From Burkholderia sp. GAS332 (GTDB lineage: Bacteria > Pseudomonadota > Gammaproteobacteria > Burkholderiales > Burkholderiaceae): a stretch of 64,000 nt of DNA. Position numbers and translations under genes: made by a program. The stretch lies in NCBI GenBank assembly GCA_900142905.1, contig FSRV01000001.1, positions 3,658,001-3,722,000 on the forward strand, read 5' to 3'. The notes beneath the pieces are model-generated. The model was not told the origin of the DNA, ran no database searches, and worked only from the letters and a program-made list of their open reading frames with translations. Positions 8,782 to 17,314 of this stretch are shown here, in pieces. Position 1 is the stretch's first letter. Each line of letters opens with the position of its first letter.

Positions 8782-9525
8782 ATGAACACGATCAAGAACG
8801 CTCAAGTCGCCATCGTTACCGGCGCATCCCGTGGCATCGGCGCAGCGGTTGCGCAACGCCTCGCCAACGACGGCTTCGCGGTTGCCGTCAACTACGCCTC
8901 GAGTTCGTCGGAAGCCGATGCACTGGTCGCGCAACTCACGGCGGCGGGCGCCAAGGCCATCGCCGTGAAGGCCGACGTGTCGAAAGCCGACGACGTGCGC
9001 CGCATGTTCGAGACCACCGAACAGCAACTCGGCAAAGTGGACGTGCTGGTCAACAACGCCGGCGTGCTTAAGACAGTGCCGCTCGCCGACACCAGCGACG
9101 CGCTGTATGACCAGACCTTCGACATCAACGTGCGCGGCACCTTCAACACCCTGCGCGAAGCAGGCGCACGGATGAACAACGGCGGACGCATCGTCAACTT
9201 CTCGAGCACGACGCTGGCGCTGAACATGCCGGGCTATGCGATCTACAACGGCACCAAGGCCGCCGTCGAAGCCTTCACGCACGTGTTCGCCAAGGAACTG
9301 CGCGGCCGCAACATCACCGTCAACGCAGTTGCACCTGGCCCGATCGCGACCTCGCTGTTCCTCGACGGCAAGACCGAAGAACAGATCCAGACCTTCGCGA
9401 AGATGCCGCCGCTGCAACGCCTCGGCCAGCCGGATGACATCGCCTCGGTGGTGTCCTTCCTCGTCGGCCCGGATGCAGGCTGGGTCAATGGCCAGACCCT
9501 GCGCGCCAACGGCGGCGTAGCTTAA
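8782..9525 (+). CDS. SDR family oxidoreductase
   Basis: A 247-residue classical short-chain dehydrogenase. The cofactor motif TGASRGIG is at residues 13-20, NNAG at 91-94, the catalytic Ser141/142, Tyr155 and Lys159 (YxxxK) are all present, and the Rossmann fold is complete to GWVNGQTLRANGG at the C-terminus. The start at 8782 has AAGGAAACG in front of it. It probably reduces a ketone or aldehyde with NADPH, judging from the 3-ketoacyl-ACP reductase-like overall pattern, but the substrate is not predictable. It sits next to a divergent LysR gene and upstream of a second SDR. Confidence 0.92.
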   Translation: MNTIKNAQVAIVTGASRGIGAAVAQRLANDGFAVAVNYASSSSEADALVAQLTAAGAKAIAVKADVSKADDVRRMFETTEQQLGKVDVLVNNAGVLKTVPLADTSDALYDQTFDINVRGTFNTLREAGARMNNGGRIVNFSSTTLALNMPGYAIYNGTKAAVEAFTHVFAKELRGRNITVNAVAPGPIATSLFLDGKTEEQIQTFAKMPPLQRLGQPDDIASVVSFLVGPDAGWVNGQTLRANGGVA

Positions 9526-9617
9526 CTCCGCTTGAAAACGCGTTAAGAGCCTTGCTCATAGCGCGTTCAAACCTCACTTCAAACGTCGAATCACTTTCAT
9601 CGAATCGGAGAAGAAAA

Positions 9618-10514
9618 ATGCGTAAGAACATCATTCTGGTTACGGGCGCGGGTACGGGCATCGGCAAACTCACCGCGCAATCGTTGGCCGAAGCCGGCCA
9701 TATCGTCTACGCGACGATGCGCGATGTCGAAGGACGCAACAAGCCGCGCGCCGACGAAATGCGGGCGCTCGCCAAAGCGAAGGACATCCAGTTGCATCCG
9801 CTCGAACTCGACGTGTTGTCGCAAGAATCCGCCGATGCCGCCGCCGCGACGATCGTCCGCGAACAAGGACGACTCGACGTGGTGATGCAGAATGCGGGGC
9901 ATCTGGTGGTCGGCCCGAGCGAAGCATTTACGCCCGAAGAAATGGTGAAGGTGTTCGACACCAATCTGTTCGGCGCGCAGCGTGTGAACCGTGCGGTGCT
10001 GCCGTATCTGCGGAATCAGGAAGCCGGCTTGATGTTGTGGATCAGCAGCACGACGACCAAGGGTGGCTTTCCGCCCTTCATCGGACCCTACGGCGCCGCC
10101 AAGGCCGCGATGGACTCTTTGGCGGTCACCCTCGCCTACGAAATCGCACGCTTCGGGATCGAAACCTCGATCGTGGTGCCGGGCGCGTTCACTCGCGGCA
10201 CCGCACACTTTCCGAGCGCCGGCAAACCCGCCGATGCGGAACGCGCCGCCGCGTATGCACGCTACGACGGCGTGATGGATCAGATCGGCGAGCGCCTGTC
10301 CGAGCTCACACCGGACGACGCCGATCCGCAAGCGGTAGCCGATGAAATCGTGCGGATCGTCGCGCTACCTTCGGGCGAGCGGCCGATGCGCTCGGTCATC
10401 GACTTTGTCGGCGACGGCGCGCGTGAAGTGCTCGAAGTCTCGGAGCGCGTGCGCATCGAGTTCGCCAAGCGGATCGGCATGGGCGATCTGCTCGAAGCGA
10501 AGATCAAGCGCTAA
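9618..10514 (+). CDS. SDR family oxidoreductase
   Basis: A 298-residue short-chain dehydrogenase with TGAGTGIG at 9-16, QNAG (rather than NNAG) at 91-94, Ser143/144, Tyr158 and Lys162. The C-terminal 90 residues form an extension longer than in the upstream SDR, as in the extended classical SDR group that acts on bulky substrates. AATCGGAGAAGAAAA precedes the ATG. The gap of about 90 bp from the upstream SDR and the same strand suggest a shared transcript. Confidence 0.9.
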   Translation: MRKNIILVTGAGTGIGKLTAQSLAEAGHIVYATMRDVEGRNKPRADEMRALAKAKDIQLHPLELDVLSQESADAAAATIVREQGRLDVVMQNAGHLVVGPSEAFTPEEMVKVFDTNLFGAQRVNRAVLPYLRNQEAGLMLWISSTTTKGGFPPFIGPYGAAKAAMDSLAVTLAYEIARFGIETSIVVPGAFTRGTAHFPSAGKPADAERAAAYARYDGVMDQIGERLSELTPDDADPQAVADEIVRIVALPSGERPMRSVIDFVGDGAREVLEVSERVRIEFAKRIGMGDLLEAKIKR

Positions 10515-10530
10515 TTGAGCATTGCAGCAT

Positions 10531-10566
10531 GGGACGCCAGGCATGATCGATGCACCTTGGCGTCCC
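10531..10566 (+). terminator. Candidate stem-loop terminator after SDR gene
   Basis: GGGACGCCA pairs with TGGCGTCCC over an 18-nt loop whose ends can pair further. It lies 17 bp after the SDR stop and is followed by a pyrimidine-rich stretch without a clean T-run. Confidence 0.45.
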
Positions 10567-10599
10567 GCTGTTCCTTTCCCGCTTTGAACACACCCGTGC

Positions 10600-11160
10600 A
10601 TGAAACATTCAATCCTGATCGCTGGCGCGGTCCTGCTCCCCTTTCTGATCGCCGCATGCGATGCGCGACCACACCCTCAGTCGCCGGACGCGCCCCTCAC
10701 CACGCGGAGTACGGAAATGAAACCCTCTGTGACTTACCTTCATTTGTTGAAGCACACGCCCTTCTTCACGAACCTGACGACCGAACAACTGCGTTGGGTA
10801 ATCAGCCATTCGCATGAATGGGAAGCGCAACCCGGCACCGTAGTCGCGCAATGCGACGGCAGCGCGCACGGCGCGGCTAGCAATCAAGACATGTGGATTC
10901 TGCTGGACGGCGGTTGGCAAATCGAATACGACCAACAATCGTATCCGGCGGCCCATGCGGATGCGGGGAAATGGTTTAGCGCGGCAGTCACCGATCAGGC
11001 ATGCCGCCTTGTCACGACCGAACACAGCTATGTGATGAAAATCGAACGCGCCGACTTCGACGCGATGCTGGAACAAGGTTTCGCATTTGACGCACATCTC
11101 GATGCAGGCCGCCGCTATTACGGCGACCTGTTCGCCGCTCCGGCCGAACTCGTCAAATAG
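10600..11160 (+). CDS. Lipoprotein with cyclic-nucleotide-binding-like fold (hypothetical)
   Basis: A 186-residue protein with a type II signal peptide (residues 1-19) and lipobox LIAAC, so Cys20 should be lipidated. The mature part, LLKHTPFFTNLTTEQLRWVISHSHEWEAQPGTVV...LLDGGWQIEYD...SYVMKIERADFDAMLEQ, follows the length and hydrophobic pattern of a cNMP-binding beta-barrel: entry helix, Gly-turn, LLDGG, then a closing helix. The phosphate-binding cassette of true cNMP sensors is not evident, and an exported cNMP-binding-like domain is unusual. This assignment is by pattern only; the function is unknown. Confidence 0.6.
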   Translation: MKHSILIAGAVLLPFLIAACDARPHPQSPDAPLTTRSTEMKPSVTYLHLLKHTPFFTNLTTEQLRWVISHSHEWEAQPGTVVAQCDGSAHGAASNQDMWILLDGGWQIEYDQQSYPAAHADAGKWFSAAVTDQACRLVTTEHSYVMKIERADFDAMLEQGFAFDAHLDAGRRYYGDLFAAPAELVK

Positions 11161-11211
11161 CGGTCGAGCCGGAGCGGGTTGTTACGCTGTGCAAATGCCA
11201 AACAAGCCTGC

Positions 11212-12237
11212 TTAAACCGCCTTCGGATTGCGCTCCGCAAATCCTTCCTGATGCCAGTACGGATACGCGGGACGTACAGCGCTTGCAGCATCGAGTTTCG
11301 CCATCTGCTCGGCCGTCAGATTCCAGCCTACTGCGCCGAGGTTCTGCCGCAACTGCTCTTCGTTGCGCGCCCCGATTAGCACCGTCGATACGGTAGGCCG
11401 CTGCAGCAGCCAGTTCAGCGCGATCTGCGGCACGGTCTTGCCGGTTTCTGCCGCGACCTCGTCGATTGCATCGAGCACGCGGAACAGATACTCGTCCGGC
11501 ACCGGCGGCCCCATGTCGGCGGTTTTATGCAGACGGCTCGTTTCCGGCAACGGCTGACCGCGCTTGATCTTGCCGGTGAGACGCCCCCAGCCGAGCGGAC
11601 TCCACACCACGGCCCCCACACCTTGATCGACGCCGAGCGGCATCAACTCCCACTCGTAATCGCGGCCGATCAGCGAGTAGTAAGTCTGGTTCGCAACATA
11701 ACGCGGATAGCCGTAACGATCCGCGGTGTCCTGCGATTTCATCAGATGCCAGCCGGAGAAATTCGATACGCCTGTGTAGCGGATCTTGCCGGCGCGCACG
11801 AGATCGTCGAGCGTCGACATGACCTCGACGATCGGGGTCTTTGCGTCGAAGCCGTGCAACTGGAACAGGTCGATGTAGTCGGTTTGCAGACGTTTGAGCG
11901 CGGCGTCCACCGCCTGAATCAGATGAAAGCGCGATGAGCCGACATTGTTCGGCCCCTCGTCGAAACGGAAGGTCGCCTTGGTCGAGATGATCGCCCGGTC
12001 GCGCTTGCCCTTGAGCGCTTCACCGAGCACCGACTCGGAGGCGCCGCTTGAATAGATGTCGGCGGTGTCGAACATCGTGACGCCGGCATCGAAACAGATG
12101 TCGATCAGGCGACGCGCTTCGGCGACGTCGGTGGCGCCCCACGCCTGGAAGAATTCACCCTTGCCGCCGAATGTGCCCGTGCCGAAACTCAGTACCGGCA
12201 CCTTGAAACCGGATGCACCCAAATGTCTGTATTCCAT
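11212..12237 (-). CDS. Aldo/keto reductase
   Basis: A 341-residue NADPH-dependent reductase of the AKR superfamily. The catalytic tetrad is visible: Asp57, Tyr62 (FDTADIY), Lys87 and His128 (LFQLHGFD). The C-terminal cofactor region includes STVLIGARNEEQLRQNLGA. I use ATG 12237 (MEYRHLGASGFKVP), the normal family N-terminus, rather than an upstream in-frame start. It converges with the lipoprotein gene. AKRs of this type reduce aldehydes or ketones, and the substrate is not predictable. Confidence 0.9.
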   Translation of the reverse strand: MEYRHLGASGFKVPVLSFGTGTFGGKGEFFQAWGATDVAEARRLIDICFDAGVTMFDTADIYSSGASESVLGEALKGKRDRAIISTKATFRFDEGPNNVGSSRFHLIQAVDAALKRLQTDYIDLFQLHGFDAKTPIVEVMSTLDDLVRAGKIRYTGVSNFSGWHLMKSQDTADRYGYPRYVANQTYYSLIGRDYEWELMPLGVDQGVGAVVWSPLGWGRLTGKIKRGQPLPETSRLHKTADMGPPVPDEYLFRVLDAIDEVAAETGKTVPQIALNWLLQRPTVSTVLIGARNEEQLRQNLGAVGWNLTAEQMAKLDAASAVRPAYPYWHQEGFAERNPKAV

Positions 12238-12348
12238 TGATGTATCTCCATGGTCTGGCCGTCGATAAATGGACACTCAGTCTATACGCGTCCGGGAAAA
12301 CGCGTCAGCCGGTTAGCAATCCGTACGCCACCGGCCTTTCCGCCGCGC

Positions 12349-14052
12349 TTAACTCAACGCGGCCAGCGCGTCACGCGCACTTCGAATCACGCTGTCCCAA
12401 TCGCCCAATGCCGGCTGCCGGAACAACCGCGCTTGCGCGTACCAGGGCGTATCGATCCGTTCCAGCATCCAGCGCCAGCACGTATCGAAACGGTTCAGAA
12501 TCCATACCGGCTTGTCCAGCGCACCGGCCAGATGCGCGGTAGACGTATCCACCGATATCACCAGGTCGAGGTTTGCCACCAGCGCAGCCGTGTCCGCGAA
12601 GTCCTCGAGTTCTTCCGTGTAGTCAACAACGTTGGTAGACGAATCGTTGCGCGGCAATTGCAGTGCGCGCGGTCCTTTTTGCAGGCTGAAGAACTGCACG
12701 TTCGGCACGTCGAGAATCGGTGTGAGTCGCTCGAACGTAATCGAACGGCGCGCGTCGCTCTTGCGGAGCTCGGCGACGTGCGGCCGATTCCCGCCCGCCC
12801 AGACGAGTCCGACCTTCAAGCGCCCTTGCGCTTGTGCGGCGATACGCTCGTGCCACTCGCGCGTTGATTGCGGGTTGGCGAACAGATAAGGCGTCTTTGA
12901 CGGAATACTCGCGAGATCAGTCTTGAATGCGAGCGGCAGGCTTAGCAAGGGACAGTGACAATCGAACGGCGGCAGCGCGTGGCCGGCTTCGATCAATTGA
13001 TCCACACCGTCGAGCGTGGACATTAGCCGCATCAACTCACCCGGCACCTCCAGCACAACCTTTGCGCCGAGCTTCGACACCATCCCCGCATAGCGGCAAA
13101 ACTGCAGTGTGTCGCCGAGGCCCTGCTCGGCGTGCAGCAGAATCGTTTTGCCTTCGATTGAAAAATCACCCAGCCAAAGCGGTTGCGCAAAAGTGCGCCG
13201 GCTTGCCTTGATCCGGCTACGCTCCCAGCGCCATTCGTATTCCTTCCATCCTGCTTCCAACTGCCCCAGTTGCAGCAGACACAACGACCGGTTCCAATGC
13301 GTCTCGGCAGCGGCGGGATTCACGGTCAGCGCGCGTTCATAGCTCTGCAACGCCTGTGCGTGCTCATTGAGATCGATCTGCGTCAGGCCGAGGTTGTTCC
13401 AGGCATCGGCAAATGCAGGGGCGAGTTCGAGCGCACGCTGATAGCTTTGCCGCGCTTTATCCGGCTGGTTCAGATCGCTGAGCGCATTACCGCGATTGCT
13501 CCATGCGTCCGGATAGTTCGGTTGTAGCGCGAGCGCGTGATCGCAGCTTGCCAGGGCATCGGCGGGGCGGCCCAGATCGCGCAGCACGCAGGCGCGATTG
13601 TTCCAGGCTTGCGCGAATTCCGGCATCAAGGCGATCGCGCGATCAAAGCTGCCGAGCGCTTCGCGTGGCAAGTTCAGGCCGGCTTGCGCATTGCCGCGAT
13701 TGTTGAGTGCGTCCGGGAATTTGGCCTGCAATGCGAGCGCGCGATCGGCACTCCCGAGCGCTTCGTCGAAACGTTGCAAAGCATTGAGCGCATAGGCGAG
13801 ATTCGAATGAAGCGGCGCCTGTTTCGCATTGATGGCGAGCGCCCTTCTGAGGAACTCGATGCCCTCTTGCAGACGACCCGCTTGCAGCGCGAGCGCGCCC
13901 ATCAATTGCAGGGCCTCGAAATGGCGGGGTTTGAGTTCGAGAATCTCACGGTAGAGTTCTTCGGCCTCGGCGAAAGCGCCGTTCTGCTGAAGCGCGACGG
14001 CCTGCCGAAGAATAAGGTCCAACTGTTGCGGAAGATTGGCGGGCTTGCTCAT
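12349..14052 (-). CDS. TPR protein with glycosyltransferase-like C-terminal domain
   Basis: A 567-residue protein. Residues about 10-290 are eight or more tetratricopeptide repeats of the type ALxxxPxxxxAWNNRGxxLxxLxR, each 34 residues. Residues about 310-560 form a domain resembling family 9-type or O-GlcNAc transferase-like glycosyltransferases, with VGLVWAGG followed by DLVISVDTSTAHLAGALDKPVWILN. This pairing is common in Burkholderia proteins that glycosylate other proteins or act at the cell envelope. The chosen ATG 14052 gives a normal start; the open frame extends 93 codons upstream through a Lys/Pro-rich low-complexity stretch. Confidence 0.8.
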   Translation of the reverse strand: MSKPANLPQQLDLILRQAVALQQNGAFAEAEELYREILELKPRHFEALQLMGALALQAGRLQEGIEFLRRALAINAKQAPLHSNLAYALNALQRFDEALGSADRALALQAKFPDALNNRGNAQAGLNLPREALGSFDRAIALMPEFAQAWNNRACVLRDLGRPADALASCDHALALQPNYPDAWSNRGNALSDLNQPDKARQSYQRALELAPAFADAWNNLGLTQIDLNEHAQALQSYERALTVNPAAAETHWNRSLCLLQLGQLEAGWKEYEWRWERSRIKASRRTFAQPLWLGDFSIEGKTILLHAEQGLGDTLQFCRYAGMVSKLGAKVVLEVPGELMRLMSTLDGVDQLIEAGHALPPFDCHCPLLSLPLAFKTDLASIPSKTPYLFANPQSTREWHERIAAQAQGRLKVGLVWAGGNRPHVAELRKSDARRSITFERLTPILDVPNVQFFSLQKGPRALQLPRNDSSTNVVDYTEELEDFADTAALVANLDLVISVDTSTAHLAGALDKPVWILNRFDTCWRWMLERIDTPWYAQARLFRQPALGDWDSVIRSARDALAALS

Positions 14053-14401
14053 GAGGTGAGCTTTGATTGAACGCAGGTGGAATCGGGAAACCACTTTCGA
14101 ACTGCCTGAATCGCGCTGAAAGCCGCGCAGGCCAGGCCCGAAAGAACGAAGCCGATTATCGCCGAAAAGAACGCATTCGGCCTGCTGTGTGCGGGCGGCC
14201 GTGATTGGCCGCGAACGAGAGGGTTGCTGCTGGTTTTGGAGGCGTTTTCTAGGTGTCTTTTTTGGAGCGCTTTTTAAAGCGTTTTTTGGAGGCGTTTTTT
14301 GTGCCACCTGGTGGGGCGCATCACGCCGCAACGTGACGCGCGCCTTGATGCTCAGACTGCCAGACCGTGCCTGATCGGCCTAATGGGTCTGGCGTGCGGC
14401 T
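14053..14401. other. Intergenic region with T-rich near-repeats
   Basis: No gene is supported here. From about 14235 to 14300 there are near-repeats of GGCGTTTT/GGAGC units and a CGCTTT-TT-AAAGCG stem followed by six T on the plus strand, which looks like a rho-independent terminator pointing rightward although no plus-strand gene ends here. Confidence 0.4.
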
Positions 14402-14953
14402 TTACTCGGCAGTCAGATGCTTACGTTTGGCGAGATCCTGAGCCATTGCGTAATGCTCCTGGATGGTCGGCAGCGCCTTCTTCGCCGCGTCCTTCAATTG
14501 TTCGTCGCGGCCCGAAGCGATTTCCGCCTGGAATGCCGACAACGTTTTCTGTTCGCCGGCGAGCGCGACCTGCTCGATATAGGTCTTGTCGAAGTCGGCG
14601 CCCCGCAGGTTATTGATGCTCGCGAGCACCGCCGCGTCCGGATCGTTCTTCGGCACATCGACCCCACGCGGGCTCGCGGCGCGCAGCGCGTCCGAGATTT
14701 TCGCGTTGTCGTTCGACACGCGCTCGGCGAATGCCTTCACGTCGTGGTCGGTGGAGCGCGAGGCGGCGATGCGTGCGGCATCGCGTTGCGTGGCGACATC
14801 TTTGGTCGCATCGGCGATGAAGGCCTGGTCGGCGGCATGAATACGAGCGGCGTCCGGCGCGGCCGGCGGGGTCTGAGCACTGGCCGCGGTAGCGACGGCC
14901 ATCAGGCTGGCGATGCAGGCACTGGTAATGGCGGCGAGAGGCAAGCGGATCAT
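14402..14953 (-). CDS. DUF4142 family exported protein
   Basis: A 183-residue protein with a Sec signal peptide (residues 1-26, ending ASA) and a helical DUF4142 domain: ADQAFIADATKDVATQRDAARIA...STDHDVKAFAERVSNDNAKISDAL and a second helix pair to the end. DUF4142 proteins are periplasmic or outer-membrane-associated four-helix ferritin-like proteins of unknown activity. The ATG 14953 has AAGGAGAACGT in front. It is not obviously co-transcribed with the TPR gene 350 bp downstream. Confidence 0.85.
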   Translation of the reverse strand: MIRLPLAAITSACIASLMAVATAASAQTPPAAPDAARIHAADQAFIADATKDVATQRDAARIAASRSTDHDVKAFAERVSNDNAKISDALRAASPRGVDVPKNDPDAAVLASINNLRGADFDKTYIEQVALAGEQKTLSAFQAEIASGRDEQLKDAAKKALPTIQEHYAMAQDLAKRKHLTAE

Positions 14954-15247
14954 ACGTTCTCCTTGGAGTGGAAGCGAAACGACAGCGATGCGTGTGCGCC
15001 CTGGCCACTGCGTGCGATTGCATTGATACCTTGCAAGTCGCTTGCGACTGACTAACGGCGCCGCGCTCTTATCGCTGTGCATTCTAGGAGGCGCATTACC
15101 TAGCATGTGAAACCATGCTGTCGCTTCTGTAACGTTAGGTAACCTTCATACGAATGACCCACTTTTTACTGTAGGGCCGCGGCCCTCTTCCTACCCGAAT
15201 AGCTGCTGGTGTTAACCAGAAAGCATCAATAAACCGCCTCAGTTCAC

Positions 15248-15274
15248 TGAACTTTCCTGCTGTTGCGCCGATAA
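15248..15274 (+). promoter_or_regulatory. Candidate sigma-28 (FliA) promoter of cheV
   Basis: TGAACTTT, 11-nt spacer, then a perfect GCCGATAA; consensus is TAAAGTTT-N11-GCCGATAA. It lies 82 bp upstream of the cheV start, consistent with chemotaxis-class flagellar regulon control. Confidence 0.65.
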
Positions 15275-15355
15275 CAAAAAGGTAGGGCACGCGCCAGGGC
15301 CGAACGAAAGGGTTGCATGGCGCACCACTCGCACCGCAATCCCTGGGGAGTTTCG

Positions 15356-16330
15356 ATGGCAGTAGATCACCGCGTGAACGACGAACGCAGCAACCTGACG
15401 AGTTCCAACAAGTTCGAGTTATTGCTGTATCGGCTGGGGTCCGTTCCCGGCAGCGACGCGCACGAGCTTTACGGCATCAACGTCTTCAAAGTGCGTGAAA
15501 TCTCGACGATGCCGCCGGTGACGCCGATTGCGGGATCTTCGCCGTACGTGATGGGTGCGGTGGACATTCGCGGGCAGATCATTCCCGTGATCGATTTACC
15601 GCGCCTGATGGGTTGCGAGCCGACGCGTGGTCTGAACATTTTGCTGGTGACGGAATTCGCGCGTTCGACGCAGGCTTTTGCGGTCGAAGAGGTAGATGAC
15701 ATTGTTCGGCTCGAGTGGAATCAGGTGCTGTCGGCCGAAGGCGCGGCTGGCGGTAATCTGGTGACGAGCATCGCGCGTATTGACGGCAACACGGGCGACT
15801 CGCGGCTCGCCCAGGTGATCGACGTGGAGCAGGTGTTGCGTGACGTGTTTCCGTCGCAGCATCCGAGTGTGGACCCGGCGTCCGTGGGTGAGGCGCTGGG
15901 CATTCGCCGTGGCGCGAAGATTCTTGCTGCTGACGATTCCGGTTTTGCACGCAAGCTGATCGAGCAGGCGTTGAGTGCGATTGGCGCGGATTATGTGATG
16001 ACCAAAACCGGCGAGGAGGCGTGGAATACGTTGCAGCAGGCTGCGCGTGAAGCGCAGGCTACCGGCACGCGGGTGAAGGATAGTATTGCGCTGGTGCTGA
16101 CCGATCTCGAGATGCCGGAGATGGATGGGTTTATGTTGACGCGTCAGATCAAGGCTGATGAGCGGACTCGGGATATTCCGGTGATTATTCATTCTTCTTT
16201 GACTGGCGCCGCTAATGAGGCGCATGTGAAGAATGCGGGGGCGAATGGGTATGTGGCGAAGTTTGCAGCCGCTGAGCTGGCTGATGCTATTCGTCATGCG
16301 CTTGGGGGGCCTGCGGCGGCTGTTGGTTGA
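15356..16330 (+). CDS. cheV: CheV-type chemotaxis adaptor (CheW domain plus receiver)
   Basis: A 324-residue protein with a CheW-like domain (residues about 19-160; ELLLYRLG...YGINVFKVREI) and a C-terminal response-regulator receiver (about 178-318). The receiver phospho-acceptor context LTDLEMPEMDG, acidic ADDS and the Lys of YVAKF are present. It couples chemoreceptors to CheA and adapts by phosphorylation at the cell pole. I chose ATG 15356, with GGGGAG 7 nt upstream, instead of an earlier in-frame ATG at 15317. A sigma-28 promoter lies upstream. The gene is followed immediately by the second palindromic element. Confidence 0.93.
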   Translation: MAVDHRVNDERSNLTSSNKFELLLYRLGSVPGSDAHELYGINVFKVREISTMPPVTPIAGSSPYVMGAVDIRGQIIPVIDLPRLMGCEPTRGLNILLVTEFARSTQAFAVEEVDDIVRLEWNQVLSAEGAAGGNLVTSIARIDGNTGDSRLAQVIDVEQVLRDVFPSQHPSVDPASVGEALGIRRGAKILAADDSGFARKLIEQALSAIGADYVMTKTGEEAWNTLQQAAREAQATGTRVKDSIALVLTDLEMPEMDGFMLTRQIKADERTRDIPVIIHSSLTGAANEAHVKNAGANGYVAKFAAAELADAIRHALGGPAAAVG

Positions 16331-16336
16331 AGGTGC

Positions 16337-17240
16337 GGTTTTTGCCTGCGTGGCGCTTTGTCTGTACGCCTGCGGCGTTGGCCTTTCCTTGAATTGATAT
16401 TGGTCTATTAGCGTTGCCCCTGTGCGGGGCGGCACCTACTTTTCTTTGCCTGCTGCAAAGAAAAGTAGGCAAAAGAAAGCAGCTCGAAGCCCCTGCTAAG
16501 CGGGTCCCCCGCGCAGCCACGGTAGTGGTGCATCTGGAATCCGTGCCCTCGCACATTCGGCGTTAGTGACAAGGCAGTCATACTTCCGGCGGCGCTGCGC
16601 GCGCCGATGCGTATTTCATAGAACCACCCGCCGTCATTAACGCCCCCGTTTTACCCAGTGCCGTGGCTCGTCATCCCATCGTCACTGACACTGCCACCGC
16701 CACTGCGATAGCGATGGCGGCATCTCAGCTTCAGCTTGGGCTTGGGCTTGGGCTTGGGCTTGGGCTTGGGTGGTGCGGTGGTGCGGTGGTGCGGCCGTGA
16801 CTGTGAGGCGAATGAGATTGTGACGCCTCGACATTTCATTTGAAGTGCGAAGCGCCTCTGGGTGTTGAGGCGCTTCGCCGAGGCGAAGCCGATGGCCCCC
16901 ACCGCCCCAACCGAAGCCCCTGGTTTCCCAGGCAGACCCATCCGCGACGCACGCAGTGCGGAGTGGGAGCTGATGAGCCCTTTGTCACTAACGCGGAGTG
17001 TGCGAGGAAACGGATTCCAGATGCACCACTAGCGTGGCTGCGCGGGGGACCCGCTTAGCAGGGGCTTCTAGCCGCTTTCTTTTGCCTACTTTTCTTTGCG
17101 GCCGGCAAAGAAAAGTAGGTGCCGCCCCGCACAGGGGCAACGCTAATAAACCACTAACAATTCAAGGAAAGGCCAACGCCATAAGAGCACAGTCCAAAAG
17201 CACCGCGAAGGCAAACAGACAACCCAACCCGCGCCGCAGG
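16337..17240. repeat. Large palindromic intergenic element, copy 2
   Basis: About 900 bp, strongly similar over most of its length to 6431-7308 and in the same orientation. It starts 7 bp after the cheV stop. It has the same terminal inverted repeats (GGTTTTTGCC...GCGTTGGCCTTTCCTTG at left, complement at right) and the same inner arms with nested 15-bp hairpins at 16435-16469 and 17085-17119. It contains no supported gene or transposase. The downstream gene at 17315 points away from it. Confidence 0.75.
16735..16794. repeat. Tandem repeat inside element copy 2
   Basis: Six CTTGGG hexamers (16735-16770) followed by GCGGTGGT octamers. The corresponding position in copy 1 lacks the hexamer array and has more octamers. 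Confidence 0.75.
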
Positions 17241-17314
17241 CAAAAAAACCCATAAAAACCCAATTTCTATGTGACCATAGCCAAACCCAAACCCGCACGG
17301 AGTGCAAAGGCAAA

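Noticed and set aside
14235-14300. T-rich stem (CGCTTT-TT-AAAGCG) followed by T6 as terminator
   Set aside because: It points rightward on the plus strand, but no plus-strand gene ends before it; kept only as a note in the intergenic entry.
16331-17314. Short ORFs in palindromic element copy 2
   Set aside because: Same reason as copy 1; no transposase or other recognisable protein is encoded.
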